Origin: an uncultured Clostridium sp.
GTDB taxonomy: Bacteria > Bacillota > Clostridia > Lachnospirales > Lachnospiraceae
Assembly (NCBI GenBank): GCA_900551135.1
Contig: URUX01000048.1
Location: 1 to 15,154, forward strand
Reading direction: 5' to 3'
DNA length: 15,154 nucleotides
Position 1 is the stretch's first letter. Every line of letters starts with the position of its first letter. The notes under the pieces were generated by a model. That model saw only the letters and a program-made list of their open reading frames with translations. It had not been told where the DNA came from and searched no databases. Made by a program: the position numbers and the translations under genes. Shown here piece by piece: positions 8,632-14,710 of this stretch.

Positions 8632-9681
8632 TTAATTGGAATTTGCTATGGAAGAAAGAATAGTTTGAGAAGGGACTCCATAGCGGATACTTTCAATAAT
8701 GGTAATTAGCTGCTGGATTTCTTTATCCTTGCGGTAGAAATAAGCACTTAATATGGCAACGGAATAAGGTTCCTTTTGGCTTGTATATTGATAAATATGC
8801 TCGTGTACCTGGCGGGCCAGAACCTCCGGATTGGGGTGTTTGACTGGGATGTTCTCCAATTCCCGTCTGTACCAGGTGGAGTTTAGGACAGAAAAAAAGC
8901 CGTCAATAGTCTCTGACTCGGTTAGATTATGAATATCAGAAGCTTTTAAGCGGTATTGAATCGGGATCAAAAGGGCATATATATCAGCCGGTGCTAAATG
9001 ATAAAATTGTTTACAGCGGTAAATCCATTGAATATTCAGCATATCCATGCGGCTTCCGAAGCACTGAACTAAAATCTTCCGGTCCGAGGCTTTAATTTTT
9101 TTATTCATAATCTGCCACATGGTTTTAAAGTAAAACATATCCAGACCATTTTCGTAATCAAACAGCGAAATACTGTCTTCACGGCTAAGGCTGGATAAGA
9201 GAGGATAAAATACAGACCCTTCCAGGGCTGCTGTAAACTGAGGCAGGGATTTGGCTTCCGCAATTTTAGAAAAGTCTAAAGAAGAACGGCTGTCAAAAAA
9301 CTGCTGAAACAAAGATAAATCAAAATCCAGCGGAGAATGTCCGATAATACTTCTAAGACATCTTTTTAGAAGTGCAACTTCATAATGCATAAAATAGAAA
9401 TCTAAAAATTTTCGCTGGTTTAGATTTGAAAAACGGTAAAGTCGGTCAAAGTCCCGGTATTCTGACAGTTTCAGATACTGCTCAATGACGCTGCGGTGGA
9501 GTTCGCCAGGTTCTGTACTGCCTAAAACTGTTTCATAGGCCGGCTGGCTTTTCAAATATTCTACACATGCAGCAACGGAATCCAGAGAAGCCATTTCCTG
9601 AAACTGGGAGGAAGTGAGAAGGCGGCTTTGCATGGCCTTTACCTTGGTGGTTAAACCACTGTAGGCTAGCAGATTACCCAT
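8632..9681 (-). CDS. ntpC: V/A-type ATPase subunit C (rotor cap, d/AC39 type)
   Basis: Subunit C is the funnel-shaped helical adaptor that seats the central stalk on the c-ring. The 349-residue protein is almost all alpha-helical, with no membrane segments. The opening (MGNLLAYSGLTTKVKAM) and length fit the family. The ATG at 9681 has AAAGGAG upstream, inside the end of the preceding gene, which is 4 nt away. In the Enterococcus hirae ntp operon, C lies after E; here it precedes I, a different order. Confidence 0.92.
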   Translation of the reverse strand: MGNLLAYSGLTTKVKAMQSRLLTSSQFQEMASLDSVAACVEYLKSQPAYETVLGSTEPGELHRSVIEQYLKLSEYRDFDRLYRFSNLNQRKFLDFYFMHYEVALLKRCLRSIIGHSPLDFDLSLFQQFFDSRSSLDFSKIAEAKSLPQFTAALEGSVFYPLLSSLSREDSISLFDYENGLDMFYFKTMWQIMNKKIKASDRKILVQCFGSRMDMLNIQWIYRCKQFYHLAPADIYALLIPIQYRLKASDIHNLTESETIDGFFSVLNSTWYRRELENIPVKHPNPEVLARQVHEHIYQYTSQKEPYSVAILSAYFYRKDKEIQQLITIIESIRYGVPSQTILSSIANSN

Positions 9682-9685
9682 AAGA

Positions 9686-9997
9686 TCACTCCTTTATCAT
9701 TTCTTCAAAAAGCTGTTTTGCATATTGAATATGATGGGATTCATAAGAAGCATTTAATAGTCGGACAGCTTCCCTGGCGCCAGCCTCCTGCTTGGCTAAA
9801 CGGGAGTTAAAATCTTCTTCCAGACGGGTTCTGAGAGCAGTCAGCTTTGCCTCGGTATCTGCCTCCAGCTGGGCATCAAAAGCAGCAGTGCGTTTGGAAA
9901 TCTCATCAGAAAGTGCAGCCTTGCGATCAGCTACGCTGTCCATTATTGAGGAAGCAGAGGCTTCAATTTCTGAAATTTTTCCAATAAGCTTGTCCAT
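9686..9997 (-). CDS. ntpF: V/A-type ATPase subunit G/H (peripheral stalk, NtpF-like)
   Basis: This 103-residue protein is predicted to be one continuous charged helix (about 1-95) rich in Ala, Glu, Lys and Arg, without prolines or cysteines. That is the expected form of the small stator-stalk partner of subunit E. The sequence of this family is poorly conserved, so the call leans on its shape and on its place as first gene of the operon. The ATG at 9997 has AAGGAGG about 6 nt upstream. The palindromic promoter region lies about 30-60 nt upstream. Confidence 0.82.
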   Translation of the reverse strand: MDKLIGKISEIEASASSIMDSVADRKAALSDEISKRTAAFDAQLEADTEAKLTALRTRLEEDFNSRLAKQEAGAREAVRLLNASYESHHIQYAKQLFEEMIKE

Positions 9998-10024
9998 AAG
10001 AAAACCTCCTTGTGTTGTAGTTGA

Positions 10025-10053
10025 AATGTTTGTATTTTAAAAATACAAACATT
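10025..10053. promoter_or_regulatory. Perfect 14-bp palindrome over the V-ATPase promoter (candidate operator or 5' hairpin)
   Basis: The arms at 10025-10038 and 10040-10053 are exact reverse complements around a single base. The core reads GTTTGTATTTT, then A, then its complement. The site overlaps the downstream bases of the -10 element and covers the expected start site at about 10044. This is a classic place for a repressor operator. As RNA only part of it would be transcribed, which argues against a simple hairpin role. No regulator gene is adjacent. Confidence 0.6.
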
Positions 10054-10079
10054 ATACTACTTCCATTTTTAAAAAGCTA
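10051..10079 (-). promoter_or_regulatory. Probable sigma-A promoter of the V-ATPase operon
   Basis: A perfect minus-strand TATAAT lies at 10051-10056. No good -35 hexamer is seen 17 nt upstream (about 10074-10079), so the promoter may need an activator or an upstream A/T-rich element. The expected start, near 10044, gives a leader of about 47 nt before subunit G/H. Confidence 0.6.
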
Positions 10080-10104
10080 TAGTAAATATGATCAGAAATA
10101 TTAA

Positions 10105-10133
10105 AAAAAGCCCCCATGAATTGAGGGCTTTTT
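10105..10133. terminator. Bidirectional rho-independent terminator
   Basis: AAAAAGCCC at 10105-10113 pairs with GGGCTTTTT at 10125-10133 across an 11-nt loop. It ends transcription of the SH3 gene on the minus strand, just before the V-ATPase promoter. It could also stop any plus-strand transcript. Confidence 0.85.
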
Positions 10134-10143
10134 CGGATTGCCG

Positions 10144-11020
10144 TTATTCCTGAGTCAGATACTGGGTGGCAACATAAAGATCAGTACCTTCATAGTTAAT
10201 GATACTCCAGAAATCGTCATGAACACCTACATAATTGACCGGAGTGCCAGGGGCAAGCTGTACCGCAATGCGGGCGCTGGTGGAAGGTTCATAACGTACA
10301 TTTAAGGTATCGGTAGTCTTATATGTAACACCTTCAGCCGGAGCAGCAGGCGTGGTTTCCGGTTCAGGAGCAGGTGTCTCCGGTTCAGGGGAGGGCGTTT
10401 CCGGAATGGTAGCTTCTGTTGAGACAGAAGGAGTCGTTTCTGGATTCTTATCCTTATCCGGCATAAAAACGCGGATTAGAACAATCAGTAAGACAATGCC
10501 AAGCAAAATAGCCAGAAGCGGGAAAACATCCCGCAGACTGATTCCGCGTTTGCGGCGTTTTTTACTGTTAGAAGGCCGCCTGTTGCCAGAAGATCTTCCG
10601 GCAGAACCGCTTCTTGCTGTAGTGTGGTGGCCGGACCGGTTTCCGGTATGAACAGATTCTGCCGGAATATAGGCAGTATTGGTTCTTCGTTCTGTTTTAT
10701 AATCAGAGAACGCATAGGCCTCCTGTGAAAGCAGCGTGAGAGCCAGACTTGCATCTGCTGCGCTGTTATTGTCTTCATGGGCGGCTTTATTTCCAATTAT
10801 ACGAATCTTATGGTAATGTTCCCTTGTGCTTTTATCAATCCAGCGTCCTTCGTAGAGCTGGTCAATGGTGGTAGGCTTTATTTCCAAGGGATTTTACCAT
10901 TACTTCCAGAGTCTGGCGTGCCTGAATCATTGCTTTATTATAATCTTTCTGTGCGATAAGGCGCTCGGTTTCGCTGACGCCCTGCTGTATTTTCTCCCAA
11001 ATATTAAGCGGCTGTCCCAT
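10144..11020 (-). pseudogene. Membrane-anchored DUF4145-like/SH3-domain protein, frameshifted
   Basis: Two overlapping frames appear to be one gene. The 5' part (11020-10862) starts at an ATG with GGAGG 7 nt upstream and encodes MGQPLNIWEK... up to a premature stop. The 3' part lies in the +1 frame (open 10887-10144) without a ribosome site. It continues the helical domain with IDQLYEGRW and a HKIRIIGNKAAHE motif typical of DUF4145-like domains. Then come a basic linker, one membrane helix (121-142 of this frame), a Pro-Glu-Thr repeat spacer, and a bacterial SH3 domain (about 188-244) likely to face the cell wall. Joining the frames leaves the region between MVK and IDQLYEGRW shorter than I would expect, so a small out-of-frame deletion in 10862-10890 is likelier than recoding. 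A sequencing error is also possible. Function unknown; wall binding is inferred. Confidence 0.7.
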
Positions 11021-11060
11021 ATGAAAACCTCCTTCTAGCAAAATCGACTTAATATATTTC

Positions 11061-11066
11061 ATTATA
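11061..11066 (-). promoter_or_regulatory. -10 element for the SH3-domain gene
   Basis: A minus-strand TATAAT lies 41 nt upstream of the ATG at 11020. The -35 position (about 11084-11089) holds only a poor match. Confidence 0.5.
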
Positions 11067-11243
11067 CTAGATTCTGACAAAATTTGCACTTAAATTTTCG
11101 GAAAATATTTAATTTTTTTGAATTAAAGTCAAACGTTTGGGTGAAAAATGAAATTTTGTTTTTGCGTTTTTAATGGAAACTCTGCTTTTTATATGGAAAA
11201 GCTGTCTGAGGGAGGAAAAAGACAAACCGGAGAGAAAAAACAC

Positions 11244-11273
11244 TTGCCAAAATACGGGAAATTAATGTATACT
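11244..11273 (+). promoter_or_regulatory. Sigma-A promoter of trmB
   Basis: TTGCCA (11244-11249) and TATACT (11268-11273) are separated by 18 nt. The predicted start at about 11280 gives a 30-nt leader and supports the trmB start at 11310 rather than earlier in-frame ATGs. Confidence 0.7.
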
Positions 11274-11309
11274 GAAAAAGTAGGAAAAAGAATTACAATG
11301 GAGGAAACT

Positions 11310-11948
11310 ATGAGACTGCGTCATATAAAAGGAGCAGAAGACAGCATCGGCGCCAGCCCGTATGTGGTTCAGGAGCCTAAAACTCAAAAGGGTCAGTGGG
11401 CAAAACTGTTTGGAAACAGTAACCCGGTAGAAATAGAAGTCGGTATGGGAAAAGGCAAGTTCATTATGGAACTGGCCCAGACTCATCCAGAGATTAATTA
11501 TGTTGGAATCGAACGCTATCCCAGTGTTCTTCTCAGAGGTTTACAAAAGAGAGAAGAACTGGAACTGTCAAACATCTGGTTCCTTTGTGTGGATGCCAAA
11601 GAACTTACAGAGGTGTTTGAAGAGGGAGAAGTTCATAAGATTTATCTGAATTTTTCTGATCCATGGCCAAAAGACAGGCATGCGAAAAGGCGTTTGACTT
11701 CACCAGAGTTTATGGCAGTGTATGATAAGATTCTGGCAAGGGATGGAAGCGTTGAGTTTAAGACAGACAACAGAGGATTATTTGAATATTCCCTGGAAGC
11801 AATTCCGGCAGCCGGATGGCAGATTACAGAACAGACTTTTGATCTTCACAACAGCCCGATGGCAGAAGGGAATGTGATGACAGAGTACGAAACAAAATTT
11901 GTGGAAAAAGGCAATGCCATCTGCAAGCTGATTGCAAAGAGAGTATGA
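11310..11948 (+). CDS. trmB: tRNA (guanine-N7-)-methyltransferase TrmB
   Basis: This enzyme uses S-adenosylmethionine to make m7G at position 46 in the tRNA variable loop. The 212-residue protein opens MRLRHIKGAED, typical of Firmicute TrmB. It shows the SAM-binding loop EVGMGKGKF (43-51), the acidic motif YVGIERY (64-70), the family signature FSDPWPKDRHAKRRL (115-129) and TDNRGLFEYS (152-161). GGAGG lies just upstream of the ATG at 11310. The open frame extends 54 codons further 5', but that part lies at or upstream of the promoter and has no family resemblance. It is the first gene of a plus-strand run ending at trxA. Confidence 0.96.
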   Translation: MRLRHIKGAEDSIGASPYVVQEPKTQKGQWAKLFGNSNPVEIEVGMGKGKFIMELAQTHPEINYVGIERYPSVLLRGLQKREELELSNIWFLCVDAKELTEVFEEGEVHKIYLNFSDPWPKDRHAKRRLTSPEFMAVYDKILARDGSVEFKTDNRGLFEYSLEAIPAAGWQITEQTFDLHNSPMAEGNVMTEYETKFVEKGNAICKLIAKRV

Positions 11949-11991
11949 AACAGTTTTTTGGGCATACACTAATAAAAAAGTGAGTTGCTTA

Positions 11992-12156
11992 ATGAATCTG
12001 CCTCCTAAACTGGTTCGGCGGCTGCAATGCGCCACTTGCGACAAAACAGAATTCGATCGAAAGGCTTTGCATATACGAAACTGCTTTTTAGAGGTATGCA
12101 AAGTTCTGGAATGTAAACAAGACAAATGCAAAAAGAAATGCAAAAAGAAATCGTAA
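11992..12156 (+). CDS. Possible small cysteine-rich basic protein
   Basis: A 54-residue ORF between trmB and trxA, starting MNLPPKLVRRLQ. It has seven cysteines: a CxxC at 13-16, then Cys31, 36, 41, 46 and 50, spaced four or five residues apart. It ends in a lysine-rich tail encoded by a near-perfect 12-bp tandem repeat. The cysteine pattern suggests metal or redox chemistry, which would suit the thioredoxin gene 12 nt downstream. The ribosome site is weak (a GTGAG about 8 nt upstream). The frame stays open back into trmB, so the start is uncertain. I do not recognise a family and cannot exclude a chance frame. Confidence 0.4.
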   Translation: MNLPPKLVRRLQCATCDKTEFDRKALHIRNCFLEVCKVLECKQDKCKKKCKKKS

Positions 12157-12168
12157 AGGAGAATCACT

Positions 12169-12486
12169 ATGGAAATGGTATTTACAACGCAGAATTTTGA
12201 AAACGAAGTATTAAAGTCTGATAAGCCGGTTCTGGTAGATTTTTATGCAGACTGGTGCGGTCCCTGCAAAATGATGGCTCCGGTAGTAGAAGAATTGGCA
12301 GAACTGTATGACGGAAAGGCAAAAGTAGGCAAACTGAATGTAGACAACAATGAGGAAGTAGCCATGAAATATGGTGTAATGTCTATCCCGACTCTGCTGG
12401 TAATTAAAAACGGACAGGTAGAGGCAAAAATGGTTGGAGTACAGAAGCGGGAAGTATTAATGGACGCACTGGATAAGGCATTATAA
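12169..12486 (+). CDS. trxA: Thioredoxin
   Basis: This cytoplasmic dithiol oxidoreductase keeps protein thiols reduced and serves as electron donor to reductases. The 105-residue protein is a complete thioredoxin fold with the WCGPC active site at 29-33, the buried Asp24 in the VDFYADW strand, and the cis-proline motif SIPT (Pro74). The ATG at 12169 follows AAAGGAG by 7 nt. A strong terminator 30 nt downstream ends the unit. No clear promoter is seen directly upstream, so it may be read from the trmB promoter. Confidence 0.97.
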   Translation: MEMVFTTQNFENEVLKSDKPVLVDFYADWCGPCKMMAPVVEELAELYDGKAKVGKLNVDNNEEVAMKYGVMSIPTLLVIKNGQVEAKMVGVQKREVLMDALDKAL

Positions 12487-12515
12487 AAACGGACAGCAAA
12501 GCCCAATCAAACAGG

Positions 12516-12554
12516 CCGGATCCAGGACAGAGTTCAGTCCTGAATCCGGTTTTT
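12516..12554 (+). terminator. Rho-independent terminator after trxA
   Basis: A 12-bp stem with one mismatch (12516-12528 with 12537-12549) and an 8-nt loop is followed by five T. Confidence 0.93.
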
Positions 12555-12584
12555 GAAAAAAATAAAAAAATTTTAAAAAAACTA

Positions 12585-12637
12585 TTGACTTTTCCTGAAA
12601 GATAAGATATACTAACACACGTGCTTGAGACAAGCAC
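12585..12637 (+). promoter_or_regulatory. tRNA-Lys promoter and leader hairpin
   Basis: TTGACT (12585-12590) and TATACT (12608-12613) with a 17-nt spacer make a strong sigma-A promoter. A 7-bp hairpin GTGCTTG-AGA-CAAGCAC (12621-12637) starts at about the first transcribed base and would form the 5' leader removed by RNase P. Confidence 0.85.
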
Positions 12638-12656
12638 AAAACAAAACTTAAGAGAC

Positions 12657-12729
12657 GCACCTTTAGCTCAGTTGGTAGAGCAGTAGACTCTTAATCTATT
12701 TGTCCAGGGTTCGAGTCCCTGAAGGTGCA
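12657..12729 (+). tRNA. tRNA-Lys (anticodon CTT)
   Basis: This is a full cloverleaf of 73 nt. The acceptor GCACCTT pairs with AAGGTGC, with discriminator A. The D stem is GCTC/GAGC. The anticodon stem is GTAGA/TCTAT around the loop CTCTTAA, giving anticodon CTT for AAG lysine codons. The T stem CAGGG/CCCTG encloses TTCGAGT. CCA is not encoded. Its anticodon-to-3' half doubles as the attachment site of the element that follows. Confidence 0.97.
12685..12705 (+). repeat. Left attachment repeat (attL) inside tRNA-Lys
   Basis: These 21 bases of the tRNA, from the 3' side of the anticodon stem's 5' arm through the variable loop, recur exactly at 15134-15154. The base just before differs (T against A). 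The identity may continue past the right edge of the window. Confidence 0.8.
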
Positions 12730-12735
12730 CTGAAA

Positions 12736-12781
12736 AGTACTGATTTTGCAGACCGAGAACTGCGGGGTTGGTGCTTTTTTT
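12736..12781 (+). terminator. Probable terminator after tRNA-Lys
   Basis: An outer stem AGTAC/GTGCT (12736-12740 with 12771-12775) and an inner GCAG/CTGC stem are followed by seven T. It lies on the element side of the attachment repeat, so after insertion the element supplies the terminator of the tRNA. Confidence 0.6.
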
Positions 12782-12813
12782 ATTCTACAAATCCAGAAAA
12801 CCTTATTCTACAA
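12780..12813. repeat. Pair of 11-bp direct repeats beside attL (candidate integrase arm sites)
   Basis: TTATTCTACAA occurs at 12780-12790 and 12803-12813, 23 bp apart. Tyrosine integrases with an arm-binding domain use such short direct repeats near the attachment core. The second copy overlaps the integrase stop codon. Confidence 0.45.
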
Positions 12814-13089
12814 GGCTTTAAAGGTCATATCCAAGTGTGAAATATTATTCTTAGCGGCTACTAATTCATGGGCAAAATGCTCGTATTTTTTAGTGGTTTC
12901 TATGCTTTCATGCCCCATTAAAATGCTCAAATCGTAGACACAACTATTTCCCTTTTCGTTGATATTATCAATACAAAAATTGGTTGCAAAGTTATGCCGT
13001 AACTTATGTGAGGAAAATGGAAATGAAAGTTTCCGTTCCAAACGGTAAACAAATAGGTGCACAGCATTACCGGAAAGGAAGTTTCCACC
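12808..13089 (-). pseudogene. Tyrosine recombinase (integrase), C-terminal remnant
   Basis: The end of a phage/ICE-type integrase catalytic domain is recognisable. It has the box II HxxR motif in SHKLRHNFAT, the LMGHES motif with the next catalytic histidine, and the nucleophilic tyrosine in ETTKKYEHF, followed by a short helical tail ending FKAL. The N-terminal arm-binding and core-binding domains and the box I arginine are absent. The frame closes at a stop at 13090-13092, where it meets initiator-like sequence in another frame. It cannot be an active enzyme. It lies 78 nt from the tRNA, reading towards it. Confidence 0.85.
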
Positions 13090-13418
13090 TCATAAGCAAA
13101 AGAATTAAAAGGAGTCGGTTTATCCGTATGCCTGTTTGCATAACATTGTAAAAAATATCCAACAGCAGAACCGGACACATCCACATGTATCCCCATGTCC
13201 TCATTACCATCATACAAAATCGAAACCGGATAAATACGGTGTTTCATATGGGAACGATAATCAAAACGGCTGACTAAACCATCTTGCATCTGTTCCGGAT
13301 TTAATCCAAATAAATCAATTACCTGTGAAACCGTCATAATATTTTTAATTGTAAAAGATAACCAGTCGCCCGAGATAAACAGGCCATTAGTCGAAGTTGT
13401 TTCATTGCCAATATTCAT
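12927..13418 (-). pseudogene. Rep_trans/MobT-like replication initiation factor, N-terminal remnant fused out of frame to integrase
   Basis: Residues 1-113 look like the N-terminal part of the replication initiation factors found in Tn916-type elements (MobT) and rolling-circle plasmids. They contain GDWLSFTI (17-24), a later FDYRSH/ILYDG pair, and DMGIHVDVSGSAVGYF (74-89). The ATG at 13418 has AGAAAGG 7 nt upstream. After about residue 113 (position ~13080) the frame runs through integrase DNA in the wrong register and ends at 12927. Catalytic residues in the C-terminal part of the family are missing, so any product would be inactive. The family call rests on remembered motif patterns. Confidence 0.65.
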
Positions 13419-13450
13419 AAAATTTCCTTTCTGGCTTTTCTGCCTCCGTA

Positions 13451-13490
13451 TTACTAGGTGGGGGGCTGACCAGTTTGAACTGGCAAGTCG
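13451..13490. other. Candidate oriT/nic region upstream of the initiator remnant
   Basis: A run of six G (CCCCCC on the minus strand, 13460-13465) lies beside a 6-bp inverted repeat CCAGTT-TG-AACTGG (13470-13483), just 5' of the initiator gene. As I recall, Tn916/ICEBs1-type origins of transfer have a C-run followed by a TAA/TAG-containing nick region. The resemblance is partial, so this is a suggestion only. Confidence 0.3.
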
Positions 13491-13530
13491 ATTTGTATTT
13501 ACTTTAGAAATAGTATTTTTGTCTTGTAAC

Positions 13531-13570
13531 AGTGCCAGCGGCGTCACCTACGTGACGGCCGCATAGCACT
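13531..13570. other. Long imperfect hairpin between two element genes
   Basis: A 10-bp stem with one bulge (13538-13547 with 13552-13562, loop CTAC) is extended by a 5-bp outer stem AGTGC/GCACT (13531-13535 with 13566-13570). No T-run follows on the minus strand, so it is unlikely to be a terminator of the adjacent minus-strand gene. A single-strand origin or transfer-related structure is possible. Confidence 0.5.
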
Positions 13571-13582
13571 TCTTTCCAGCCA

Positions 13583-13873
13583 TCAGCAAAACATCATCCA
13601 ATGTCCCTGAATGGGGGAATCAAGAACAGTATGAAGAAAACGAAAATAAATTTCAGTCTGGTAAATATCTTCCAGATTGGAAAAGAAATCGCACAATTCA
13701 GAATCAACGATTTCAGGAAAATCAGTCAAATGACGTATCAGTAAATAATCATGTACAATGGACAAATCACATAAAGAGGAAACGTAATTTTCCCACTTTT
13801 TCTTATCGAAGCTATCCCCAAAATGCACCTCCATTTTTGATACAAGAGTAAGGGCATCACTTAAATAAGCCAA
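13583..13873 (-). CDS. Unknown protein, probably a 5'-truncated fragment
   Basis: This is an open frame of 96 codons from a TTG, rich in aromatic and acidic residues and probably helical, with no membrane segment or known motif. The same frame stays open 18 codons further upstream, to a stop at about 13928, with plausible protein-like sequence (IYFPYLRNNQFYTG). It has no ATG, and no ribosome site precedes the TTG. A truncated gene is therefore likelier than an intact one. It lies upstream of the initiator remnant on the same strand. I do not recognise the family. Confidence 0.4.
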   Translation of the reverse strand: MAYLSDALTLVSKMEVHFGDSFDKKKWENYVSSLCDLSIVHDYLLIRHLTDFPEIVDSELCDFFSNLEDIYQTEIYFRFLHTVLDSPIQGHWMMFC

Positions 13874-14012
13874 TGCCGAACCCGTGTAAAATTGGTTATT
13901 CCGTAAGTAGGGGAAGTATATCGCAACTTAACGATAACGAAGTTAGAAAACTGTTACTAATGCGCACTAGTAGAACCAGTAAATGAAATTCACGTTTCCA
14001 GAAACCAGATAG

Positions 14013-14042
14013 TTGTACACAAAAGTCAGTTACTACTATAAT
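14013..14042 (+). promoter_or_regulatory. Probable promoter for the small RHH-like gene
   Basis: TTGTAC (14013-14018) and a perfect TATAAT (14037-14042) have an 18-nt spacer. The leader would be about 120 nt. Apart from this I see no gene in the gap 13930-14170. Confidence 0.5.
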
Positions 14043-14171
14043 GACGGTTACACAAGAACAAAACCTCAATTAAACCTATTCCTATTGCTATATCTGAAAA
14101 TGTGACTTCATGTGGACGGTTTCCAATGTACCTAACAGTACCAAAAAGTTATGAAAGAGGGGTATAATATA

Positions 14172-14471
14172 ATGCCAAGTTATAAGCCGAGAATAACCGT
14201 ATATACTGATGCAATAACAAATGAAAAGTTAGCCTATTTAACAAATATGGAAAATCGAAGTTCAAGCAATTATACAGAAAACTTAATTAAAAAAGCAATA
14301 AAAGAGTATGAAAAAGAATACGGGGAAATAGTTGTATCTGATGAAGCAAAAGAAAGTCCATTTAAAAAACAGTTTAAAAAAGAAATGAAGATAGTAAAGG
14401 CTATACAAGATGGGGAAATGGGAAGAATAGAAGGATTGAAGCAATCTTATAAAACTGGACGCAATATTTAA
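14172..14471 (+). CDS. Small ribbon-helix-helix-like protein (CopG/Arc or MobC-like)
   Basis: This 99-residue basic protein opens PSYKPRITVYTD, a beta strand typical of ribbon-helix-helix DNA-binding proteins. Two helices follow, EKLAYLTNMENR and SSSNYTENLIKKAIKEYEKEY (about 19-51), then a charged tail. Such proteins on integrative elements act as antitoxins, copy or mobilisation regulators. The ATG at 14172 is preferred over one seven codons upstream because AAAGAGGGG, 9 nt before it, is the only ribosome site and overlaps the earlier ATG. It is followed within 20 nt by the promoter of the antisense RNA. No toxin partner gene follows it on the same strand. Confidence 0.65.
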   Translation: MPSYKPRITVYTDAITNEKLAYLTNMENRSSSNYTENLIKKAIKEYEKEYGEIVVSDEAKESPFKKQFKKEMKIVKAIQDGEMGRIEGLKQSYKTGRNI

Positions 14472-14488
14472 AAATAATTTGTATAAAC

Positions 14489-14517
14489 TTGAATTATTAC
14501 TATATATGTGATATAGT
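14489..14517 (+). promoter_or_regulatory. Promoter of the antitoxin RNA
   Basis: TTGAAT (14489-14494) and TATAGT (14512-14517) with a 17-nt spacer form a good sigma-A promoter. The start would be near 14524. No ORF with a ribosome site follows before the hairpin terminator, so the transcript is probably non-coding. Confidence 0.7.
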
Positions 14518-14523
14518 GAAGAT

Positions 14524-14625
14524 ATAAAAAGGGAAACCAAAAAGCGGCTTACCCTCAAATAATTAGAAAACTTAACCTTTTATAAGGCCAGCCGTCATTA
14601 TTGCGAGTAATGGCGGCTATTTTCT
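14524..14625 (+). ncRNA. Predicted antisense RNA (type I antitoxin candidate)
   Basis: This is a transcript of about 100 nt from the promoter at 14489-14517 to the hairpin terminator at 14590-14625. It has no start codon before the terminator stem. It is antisense to the toxin stop codon (overlap of a few nucleotides with the ORF at 14617) and to the whole toxin 3' untranslated region, the usual geometry of txpA/RatA- and bsrG/SR4-type pairs. Its 5' segment (14531-14556) is nearly identical to the 5' end of the toxin mRNA. Confidence 0.6.
14590..14625 (+). terminator. Terminator hairpin of the antisense RNA
   Basis: AGCCGTCATTA (14590-14600) pairs over 11 bp, with one G-U wobble, with TAATGGCGGCT (14608-14618), with a 7-nt loop. 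ATTTTCT follows. The toxin stop codon lies at its right foot. Confidence 0.75.
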
Positions 14626-14709
14626 ACCCTTGGAAATCTCAAAAATGAGACTGACAAGGGCAACAATGAATATACAAAACTGAACTAAATCAGGATATGT
14701 AACATACAT
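14617..14709 (-). CDS. Small hydrophobic peptide, type I (holin-like) toxin candidate
   Basis: This 30-residue peptide begins MYVTYPDLVQ, has a single membrane-spanning stretch (about 11-25, FCIFIVALVSLIFEI) and ends in a basic SKGRK tail. Size, hydrophobic core and charged end match type I membrane toxins and the 'putative holin-like toxin' group of Firmicutes, by pattern only. AAAGGAGG ends 9 nt before the ATG at 14709, a strong ribosome site that is masked by a preceding CCCTCC. It has its own promoter about 90 nt upstream, and its stop codon lies inside the terminator stem of the opposing RNA. The expected action is insertion into the cytoplasmic membrane of its own cell. The context supports the call more than the short sequence itself can. 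Confidence 0.65.
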   Translation of the reverse strand: MYVTYPDLVQFCIFIVALVSLIFEISKGRK

Positions 14710-14710
14710 T

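Noticed and set aside
11130..11139. Palindrome CAAACGTTTG between the divergent SH3 gene and trmB
   Set aside because: Ten bases only and not aligned with either promoter element; likely chance.
11778..12167. 129-codon minus-strand frame opposite trmB and trxA leader
   Set aside because: It overlaps the conserved end of trmB, has no ribosome site and shows no protein-family features; it is a shadow frame.
14045..14167. Open 40-codon plus-strand stretch before the RHH-like gene
   Set aside because: There is no start codon early in the frame and no recognisable family; it may be a gene remnant but cannot be supported.
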